The notes under the pieces are model-generated. The model worked only from the letters and a program-made list of their open reading frames with translations, did no database searches and had not been told where the DNA came from. DNA of 64,000 nt from Pseudoips prasinana (lineage: Eukaryota > Arthropoda > Insecta > Lepidoptera > Nolidae). The translations under genes were made by a program, and so were the position numbers. The stretch covers positions 14,632,001-14,696,000 of the forward strand of contig OX621237.1 in NCBI GenBank assembly GCA_951640165.1. Reading direction: 5' to 3'. This document shows, in pieces, positions 55,171-64,000 of the stretch; within the stretch, counting starts at the first letter, position 1, and each line of letters opens with the position of its first letter.

Positions 55171-58100
55171 GGGCACAAAACTTGCGGAATATTGAAAGCT
55201 GCGGCGACACTTAAACTTGAATTGAGAATATTGCTCGCATTTCGATACAACTCAGTTTTGTATCGGGGCAGTCGCGTTTGACAAGCACGGACTCTCGAGT
55301 CGTGGAACTGGTTTAAAATGTAGATGTGATGACGGCAATAGAAGCAGGTTGTTTATACCAGTACCTATATTCCACAAGCCACATATTTGCTTCTACAGGT
55401 AAAGCTTAAGGTTCCGATGACCGAAGTGTTTCCCATACATTCGTTATAGAAATATGAGTCTACAGATTACTATGTTTATTTATAATAGACAATAGTTAGA
55501 CTCCTATATGATATCTTTAAAAATCGAATGACAAGCAATTTATCATTCAATTATTTTTATTCAACGGTTCTATTCACTTCATCGGATTAGACCGATGTAC
55601 GATTTGGACATAGGCAGACGCGCCAAGGTACCGCTAAGGAAACCAAGTCGACACTGCGCCAACATTACCTATGTATGTATGTCAGACTTATCCGATACGT
55701 GAGTGCAACCATTCAATTAGAAACACAATACTTAATATTTCTTCATTAATATCTCATAATACCAATTATAAATCATTATTTTAGATTTAGAAGAAATAAA
55801 ATACAATGTATAGATACAATTGTTAGATTTATATTATGAAAAGTTAAAGAACTTGAAGTTCATAAACTTCAAACTAGTAGAATATTTTTCATTAGATTAA
55901 GTTAAAAAGTAATTCTCTTTCCTCTTCTTCAGCCGTTCGGTATATTTCGACCAGTAAGGAACATAATATTTTTATTGTAAATTTACAATTTATATATACG
56001 ATCTTCATTTTAAAGAATATATAGGACTCCTATTATGTGTCCCACATGATTTGTGTTACTCGACATTCTTCACCGGACCCTTAACGTGCTTGTCAAACGG
56101 GACATGTTTGAAAATAAAACAGAAATCAGACTCATAAATGGTGTCCAAAGCTGAAAGAGTATGTTGACTAGATTATTGACTTAACCTAGTCAATAATAAA
56201 ATAAAAACATAATTGTTTGTGTAAACACGGATGGCATGTTTCTTACACAAACAAATATGGAGACTAGTTGTTACATAAAGTTTTAAATCATATGTGATTT
56301 AACCATATAAACCTAAAATAAACTCTTAGTATGGGCTCGATCTAGAGGACAGAACTTAACAGATAAAGTAATAACTATTCTGGATCGATATCCAAGAGAA
56401 TAAGCAATTCTAACAGTATACTTAGGGTTTGAGTGTTTTGACTTTTCCTTGACGGCCGAACTGAACCGAACTATCATAAGCAATTGGATAATTAAGTATT
56501 CTCTCTGTCTCTGACAAATACTGTACACAAAAGCGAAAAGCGAGCATCTTACGTATGTAGTACCTAATCATAAGATGCATTCAAGAAGTGAGAGTAAGAG
56601 TAATTGAAGGAAGCCAGCTGAGTAGCTGGTCAGTCGTCACTACAATAAGCAGTAACGTGATAAGAGAGAAAAAAATGGTGGTTTTTACTAAGGCCATGAA
56701 TCAACTAAGAAGTTCATGTTTTTTGTTGGAATGTTGAAGATCTCAAGATAAAAAGCATGCTAACAATACCTTCTACAATATTTATTTGTTGGAAAAAGTG
56801 ACGCCCAACTGAGTAAGGTCAGTTTCGTTTATGCCAGTTATCTAGATCAGAATCTAGGTTTATAGGCTTATTGAGATGTTCGTCATATTTTTTATGGAAA
56901 GAAGAAAAGTCATCGCCCATATTAAGAAGATATTTGCCCAAGTTTTTAGAATTGGCAAGGAGTTGCTGGGGTTTTATATATTTTACATAATAATGAATTT
57001 GATCTCCCAATACTCAATAAGCCTATAAATGAAAGTTCGGATCTAGATAAATGACATTAGAGAAAACGATCCTAATATCTTAAGGACTCAGATGGATGTC
57101 ACGTTACTTCCTACAAATAAACATTGTATAAATATAGGTAGGTATTGTTGCCATTGTTTCCTTTCATTTATCTTGAGATCTTCTTTATTAAGGAATATTT
57201 CATATAATTGCAAGTTGAAACACTTAATAACATAGATTGAAGGCCTTGAAATTTGTCATTAGGCCCGTCTTTATAACTTCCAGGTAACGTTGTCCTATTG
57301 AAAAAGCTTTTCATTCTCTTTAAATAATGTTTCCGGTTTTTAATATTTTACAAAAATCAACAGTGATACATTTTCTTTTATTACATAATACAGGAACATA
57401 GTAAATACTGTGTAGCAACGTTCATAATTAGCGAATGGCGTAGGTTTATATTACGAACGAGTGAGTACCTAGGAAACGTGTGCATATAGCACACCTAATG
57501 GCAAGTGGTTACTATAAGCTATGACGTGCATGACATTGACCACGCTTTACTGTAATTATCCCTCTACCCGATGAGCTCTGACGACATTACTCACGGGTGG
57601 GATCATAATATTAATATAATTATATTAACCCCATCAGATTTTGTATGATGGGAGGTAAGATCTTGCTCTGTATAACTTAATCTATCTTAAGACGTCGCAG
57701 GACATTCAAGATCTAATGTTTATTTGCTTGGTTTTGATAATACGCATACATATACACGAAAACTGAAAACTAGAATCCTCAGATAACATATTGGATGATT
57801 TTTTTATATTTCAAAAACATTCTTTACGTAATGGGGCATTATGCAATTTTATGTTTTATTAAAATCATCGCCAAGGCGGCTTTAGGAGTTTCTTGGTATT
57901 AATTAATTAGCTTGGTATCAAATAGTATGAAAATGATTTGATGATATAAAGTTAAATTCACGATACATTTTGTCGCGGTTCTATTGTGCCTTGAAAATGA
58001 CTCAAAAATTAATTACTTTCGCCACTAAACACATTGTTTTGAATAATTTCCCGAGGTATGTTAATACATGTGTGCAGCTAATGACTCTGATTCATAATAA

Positions 58101-59090
58101 AAATGTAGAGAAAAGAAAATACTTTTATACGTAAGGACTTATTTTCTCATTAAAAATACATACCTATAGCATTTATTGTGTACACTATTGTGTTTGTTAA
58201 CAGACCTTTTATACACACAGAACTAGTCAGTATATCACAGCTGAGTAGCGAGTAGGTATGTCTTCTTAAAAAAACATAGAATTAGATAATAACAATAACG
58301 GAAACCGAACATTATTTACAGTGAGTTTAAAATTATCATTTTATATTAAAATACTTAGGTAATTACCCTCACTCTGTGTGGAATAAAATAAGTAGCTAAC
58401 CCCCAGCTATTTACTCTGTAAAAAATACATTGCTTTCTTTCGTTTTTGGACACAATTCGTCCAGTTTTTAAACTGCAACTTTTCATCCTAATGCAGAAAC
58501 GACGACCCCGGGAAACAGAATTGTAGTGATCTTATTATCATATTAGGACAAGGTTCGTATGGTTTATTTACAATTTAACTCATCAAGTACCACAACATTC
58601 TTGAATGCACCCTACTACTTATCAATAAAACTGAAACACTCACCTACTTACATATATAAGGCTTTCAGATAACGCACATAATAATGATAACAACATTTTT
58701 TTAACTAAACAATAAACATATAACGGTGTAAATAACACTTGTAAAAATATTGATTTAGATTCACAGCCGTATAAGTAATTCTTTTGCATTTTGCATGTGA
58801 ATACAGCACTGTGGACACTCGTTCAATAATACAAACTGCAGCTGACGTGACTTGATCAATGAAAAGTTTTTTTAATAATAAGAATGTTCGTGTTACTATC
58901 TTAAGGGAACTGACTGACTCAAAAATATTTCGTATATAATTACGTTATTTCAGTAAGAAGGAAGAATCTTAAATAGCTTTTATCATGCATATTCTTACAA
59001 CGTCACTATATATAAATAAATAATAATAACAAGAAATATCGTGGGGTTGTCCCACGATATTTATTGGTATTAATATATATTATACATTAA
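55171..59090. other. intergenic DNA upstream of TAT
   Basis: About 3.9 kb without a supported gene. The TAT promoter should lie in the first few hundred bases; I see no confident TATA box. A small hairpin is at 59034-59061 (AAATATCGTGGG and complement). Confidence 0.5.
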
Positions 59091-59094
59091 CACA

Positions 59095-59305
59095 CTGCCA
59101 TCTGATGCCAAACTAGGCAGGGTCTATACTATGGTAACTGATAAACATACTTATGTATTTCTAAACTATGATAGATAAATTACACCCAGACACGAACAAA
59201 TTATCGTGCTCATCACACAAAAAATTGTCCTGGGTGGGAATCGAACCCGCAACCTCTGGCTTAGCCGTCAGGTTCACTAACCACTAAACTAAACAGATTT
59301 AATAA
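59095..59305 (-). repeat. tRNA-derived SINE, family S2 (minus strand)
   Basis: B box GCGGGTTCGATTCCCACCC and a full tRNA-like head on the minus strand; body and CTGCCTAGTTTGGCATCAG tail match 17478-17720. Confidence 0.85.
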
Positions 59306-59884
59306 TTTTTATCTATGAACATTTGAATTTTACGATGTACCTTACTCATCTCGATTATAGTCTAGATTAGGAGTGTATTTTGAAATTATAGCATTGTTTA
59401 ATTAATTATTAACAACAAACTAAGAGCCTTTTTCATTTGAGTGTGATATAATAAAAAGTACTTACTATTTTTTTAATCCCAGATCCCGATCTTAAAATAG
59501 GCAAATGAAACTTGAGCTCGAACATTTTGCCTATTTATTTTAGTTGATATGTCACTTTATTTTCGGTTTAATTAAAATCCAGGACACGTTTGTAAAATTA
59601 GGCATAAAAGTAACTAATATAAATAAATCCGAGACGATAAAATCAAACCAGTAAAATGGAAGTCTTACTGGCGCAAACACTTTTCCGCATTTGATGTACC
59701 TTTGTGTTAGATTTAAAATAAGTAAGTAGTAAATTGCAAGTAGCACTTGCGCAAACAGCTGTTCCGCACTTTGTAGGGTTGAAGAAATTCTCGGCAAACA
59801 AGCAAACTAATCATTGAAATATAAATTAAGAGAGTTTATCGAAAAAGAAAACCATGAATGGGTGTAAAAATAATTATTGATTTA

Positions 59885-60110
59885 TTACATTGTAAATAAA
59901 TGGAAACCACGACTCGGCCGAGTCGTGTCGCACTTTAATCGCGGCCTACCCACCGTTGACGTGTAGGAGATCTCTGACTGCATGAGATCACAGATGAGCG
60001 TCAGGGGGCCAAGGTGATCCGTGCTGTGACTGGAATCGTTTCCTAGAAAAAAAAACAGAAAGAAACCATAAGCTTGCCTATTTGGTCTACGCTTTCGTTT
60101 CACATTTTAT
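59885..60110 (-). repeat. retroelement fragment related to 25.3 kb
   Basis: Shares AGGGGGCCAAGGTGATCC-type text and a GAAAGAAACCATAAGCTTGC region with the insertion in the hAT (GGGGCCAAAGCGATCC, AAGAAACTCCAGGCTTGC). Starts with a 20-base palindrome ACGACTCGGCCGAGTCGT. Confidence 0.55.
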
Positions 60111-60349
60111 CAGGGGTTGTTTTAGATTAAAAGTATAAAAAGAGTATACTAACTTATTGCATGCTTAGGATAATTAACTAGCAATTAGTAACAATAGCTC
60201 ATAGACTGGCTATGCAATTGATTTTCTCACACATTTTATGTATCACAGAACTGATTTTGCAATGCGTTAGTGGTCTTCAACAGCCTAAAGTAAAAATTAT
60301 GTTTCTAGGATAGAACCAATTTAAACACTTATTTCGGGTTCATATTTTA

Positions 60350-60475
60350 ACTAGCTATACCCCGCGGTTTCACCCACGTTAAATTTTATTAATTATAGCC
60401 TATGTGTTATTCAAATATATATAGCTATTTTACTACAAAGTTTCATCAAAATCCGTTCCCAGGTTTTTGCGTGAA
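60350..60475 (+). repeat. interspersed repeat fragment
   Basis: Begins ACTAGCTATACCCCGCGGTT and has TTTCATCAAAATCCGTTC, the common lepidopteran ACTAGCTG repeat type seen at 21 kb. Confidence 0.6.
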
Positions 60476-60949
60476 ATTCCCAAACTTTGCCATTTATTCT
60501 TTAGTAGCATTATTTTATTTTATATACGATTAAAGTGGTTTATTTCACAATTTAATCTAAATTTCAGGGGTTCGGGGCACCTCGCAACCCGGACCCGTAT
60601 TGTGACAAATGGTTTACCTAATATCTCACTAAAATTGTGGAACCTCTAGCATCAATTTAAAAGTAGCGAAGAATAACTCACAATACTATACTTAGCTGTA
60701 ACTTGGATACACAACGAATTATTAATTTCATGGTAAATACGCCCATAAAAGTTACGGTTTTCGTTCATTAACATCCGCCACATTTGAACTAAAAACCAAT
60801 ATGTGCATTGTATTAATTAATAACGAATGACCAAAAACCTTTTCCCAAAACACATAACGCAAACGATTTTTTAACTCTGGCGCTGCAAAAGAGGGCCGAT
60901 GCCACAGATATTAAAAGTTCCGGCAATCCTCGCATATATGCCACCTCCC

Positions 60950-61400
60950 GCAAGCATATGTGCGCTACGGAGGCGGGCACACAGCGAAGAGCCGGCCCGT
61001 TGCGCCATTTGTGGGCCAACAGCCCCCGTTGCAGCGTCTGGAGGTGCGCTACAAGAAAACGGGGACGGTTGCCATTAGTGAAAAGTACCGCCTACTGACC
61101 ACGGGGCAACCCGAGAACCCAGCACACTAACACGAGGCCCATTTGGGTTCGCAAAGATCGCGGAGCAAGTGGCAGGAAGTGGAGGCGAACATGGAAGCGC
61201 AGGAAGGAGGCCCTGTCACCGGTCACGCTCCCAGCTCACAAGAGAGCAAGCGAAGAAGGACATCTACATCGAACAGGAGAAGCCGCGCCCAGAACGGTCG
61301 TAGCCCCCCAATTGGTGAAACTTACCGGATTCGGGCTGCGGCTTTTCAACGAAGCTAACACAGAGATGCTGACGGGTCTCTCGCACAGTACCTACACGTC
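60950..61400 (+). other. GC-rich patch, possible LINE ORF1/5' UTR remnant
   Basis: Clearly richer in GC than the rest. Frames of 60-70 codons on both strands (for example QEVEANMEAQEGGPVTGHA) match nothing I recognise. Base composition suggests a retroelement piece, not a host gene. Confidence 0.35.
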
Positions 61401-64000
61401 TCGGGGACTCTAAGTATGTGTGGTACGTGATCTTAGTGTTGCAGCAATCGTCACTATCGACATCAATAAAGGCTCCGTTCGCAACCACTAGTACCGCTTG
61501 CCACAATACATACATTGGAATTAATAACCTTCTCTATCTAAGTATTTGTTTTTCCGATAATAGTTTTTATTTGCAAGCAAGAAGTTCAAACATTTTATTT
61601 TCTAAGTTATTTGTTTTATGCTTTTTGATAGCAATACAATATATTTATTCAGAAGTTATATAAAACACACTTGCTCGTAAAATGGCTCTAAATTTACCGC
61701 AATTAGGCACATAATGACACCTGTAATCAAACTGTGACTTTTTCGTTGCTGTGTGTTACAAACATAAAGATAGTATACCTAGCGGAATAGAGCAACAAAC
61801 AAGAGCTTTCAAACGAAACCGAAATAAGATGACATTTGTGTCTATGTGTGTACAAAAGTTTATGAATCCGTGTCAATGATGTATGTCATGTCGATTTTCA
61901 CATTAATATCGATATCGATAATATTAATCAGTAACAGTAATAGTACTAAAATTGGATGGGATATTGCATGGCTGAAACTACTATTCTGGAGTAAAGTAAG
62001 AATTTAAGAAAAATTCAGAACATATTTTAAATCATTTATTTGTCGCAATAGAGTTGACGGTTGTCGCTTATATCTTCGGCGTTGTACATTTAGTGGGCGT
62101 AAATACTTTATACGATTAAAATGAAAGTCGTTTATAATTTTCAATCAATAGATATACACGGCAATAGCTAGGAATACGCGTCGGTTTCAATGAATTAAAA
62201 TTCAAAATTCATTTATTCCGTACAAAAATATATTTATGTGGAATCGTCATTTTGTTGTTTATATACACAATTTTGAATGTATGTGCATAATTATGGTACA
62301 TAATTTTAAGTAGATATTGCTCACCAATGAAACATCAGCAGAATAATAGTCGTATTTTATATATGCTTACCGGAATAAACTTAGTTGAAATTGCAGATTT
62401 CATCAAAATTTGTTTCGCTCCTCGCGACTGGAAATATTAATTAATTCTTCAAAAAACTGGATTCCCATGATGATCATGGGAATCCAGTTTGGACGATCAA
62501 TTACACAATCCATTGACATAATTAAGCCATTAAAATATGTCATCACTAATAATAGTATATATTCTAACAGTCGAAAACTGATGCCTATGGATCGGCTAAG
62601 TGTCTTAAATGGGATTACTTACATTCCCAGGTCATTCACATCTGAACGTCACATCGGTACTTTAATATCAGTAATACATATTCGTTTACCGCGTGATAGA
62701 CAGCGGACACGAAATTTCGATAACTTGATGCAACCCTAGTGTAAAACGAAAATTATTTCTTTACACAAAATATTCGTAAATTCTGCATTATGTTTATTAG
62801 ATCTTTGCTTTTTACATTAATAAATGTTTATAAAAGAGAATAACCACATTTAGAGCTTAAAATTCAAAGCGCATTGGCAAAAATAAATCCTAAGTTAGGA
62901 GGTGTCGATAAGGAATAATAAACCTGTGAAATGAAAATTTTTCGGGGTTATTTTGCAGCGTTGTACAACAATCACTCATTGAACAAATCACCTTGTTACT
63001 GAAGCACTATTTTTCAAAACAATCTACGATTTCACATACAATCAGAAAAAATTACAGGAATCAAATTTTAAGCGTGCCGAAGAGTGCCGACGAACTGTTA
63101 AACAGATACCAAAAACTTCTACGTTGATACGTTAAACGTAACAGAACCATTTTGCAACGGCATCACGCATCTATTTTTATTTAGTGTTGCTGTTAGTGAC
63201 TTTTCGCTTGCTCAGCCCTTTAATGCTCTTTTCTGTAGGTAGGTATACTAACTTTACGGTTACAAGTGAGTAATATTTTTATTTTTTTGAGTGATAGAAT
63301 TTTTTTTAAGAACAAAGCAACTTGTTCTTAAAAATGTTTCTATAGGTACAAAAAGATCGTGTTCAATAGTAGATACAAATAAATAATGTACCTATTGCTT
63401 GCTCATTTCATGCAACTTCACAAATTCAACTTCTAATAAAACGATCTTCACGAATAAAACGATCACTCAAATATAATTTTCTTTTATCTGTAAAAAAGAA
63501 AACCTTGAATTTCCGAAGTGAAGTCCCCATTTAATACCTACGTGGCTAAAACGCTATCCGCGAAACGCCAAAAAAAGAAACATCATACTTAAACTATGGC
63601 CGATCTCCATTGTTAGATGCGCGCGCATAGGAAATCAGATTACCTTTTCCCGCCATAGCGAAAAATTATTCGATTAATTGTTCTATTTCAGCTAATCGGT
63701 AATCGCATTGTAATATAGTATTTCGAGTGTCATTACATTACCTATGTAACTCTGTAAATCTGTATAATAATTAATTATAAAAAGTGGTGCTAAAATACGC
63801 CCTAGAGTTTTTTATCAGAAGCCTTAGGAATTTTCTATTAGGACAATTCCTGGAAATGAAAAGGGATTATAGTGCATCCTTTATCAACGAAGACAAAACA
63901 ATGTTCCACACGCCTTCTGACAGTATTCATTACATCGAGTACGGTAACTTAATTCAATTCAAATTGTATATCCTTCTGACATTTTTTTACTTAGGTAAAT
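61401..64000. other. AT-rich stretch, no gene
   Basis: Holds a LINE 3'-end fragment at about 62194-62260 (CAAAATTCATTTATTCCGTA, ATGTGGAATCGTCATTTT), related to 2346-2410, and a perfect hairpin at 62455-62489. Nothing else recognised up to the end of the window. Confidence 0.5.
62455..62489. repeat. perfect 16-base-arm hairpin
   Basis: AACTGGATTCCCATGA, 3-base loop TGA, TCATGGGAATCCAGTT. Confidence 0.85.

Noticed and set aside
56819..57010. 63-codon minus-strand frame with a charged C-terminus
   Set aside because: Looks protein-like but matches no family I know, and its surroundings show no exon signals; too short to claim.
62410..62739. 109-codon frame over the 62455 hairpin
   Set aside because: It translates the palindrome (IPMMIMGI) and shows no conserved motif.
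1..64000. CRISPR array, bacterial operon or integrated viral genome
   Set aside because: No spaced short repeats, no ribosome-binding-site gene runs, and no capsid or envelope frames; genes have GT-AG introns and animal families.

Overview
The window is AT-rich, intron-bearing animal DNA. It is most likely from a moth or butterfly (Lepidoptera): small genes of general animal type sit in a sea of interspersed repeats whose ends and tails are of kinds familiar from lepidopteran genomes (tRNA-derived SINEs, RNase H-bearing LINEs, the repeat ending in a GGCCGGTTTT-type end, and short foldback elements). The species cannot be told from the sequence. No bacterial operon, CRISPR array or viral genome is present.

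Four host genes can be supported. (1) 12675-22679, plus strand: the 3' part of a LIV-1 type ZIP zinc transporter, three exons with matching splice phases; its first exon or exons were not found. (2) 37224-41202, plus strand: a small three-exon gene for a short transmembrane mitochondrial protein (STMP1-like). (3) 41335-42031, minus strand: EMC4, subunit of the ER membrane protein complex, two exons, tail to tail with gene 2 at 132 bases. (4) 47863-55170, minus strand: a complete five-exon tyrosine aminotransferase of 441 residues. These genes do not form a pathway; each is an ordinary stand-alone animal gene.

The rest is mostly mobile elements, several nested. 0-3.7 kb: AT-rich with hairpins, SINE pieces and a CA microsatellite. 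3.7-9.1 kb: one interspersed repeat split by a gypsy-type retrotransposon (one in-frame stop, no 5' LTR, two tandem 162-base repeats at its 3' end) and by a truncated LINE with 12-base target duplications. 9.1-24 kb: SINEs, LINE remnants and foldback elements around and inside the zinc transporter gene. 24.76-29.38 kb: a decayed hAT transposon with clear terminal repeats and 8-base target duplication; inside it lies an element with about 215-base terminal inverted repeats, and inside that a LINE with a 13-base target duplication. 29.7-32.4 kb: an interrupted SINE and a DNA element bounded by GGGTAAAAGTACGC motifs. 43.5-47.5 kb: the 5' piece of one LINE and the 3' part of a jockey-like LINE. 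55.2-64 kb: AT-rich intergenic DNA with a few SINEs and one GC-rich patch.

The observations most worth checking are the layered hAT locus, the gypsy element whose shape suggests integration from a two-LTR circle, the overlapping upstream reading frame and possible 50-base alternative exon in the STMP1-like gene, the double-hairpin foldback element behind the zinc transporter, and the SINE with a 5S rRNA-like head.
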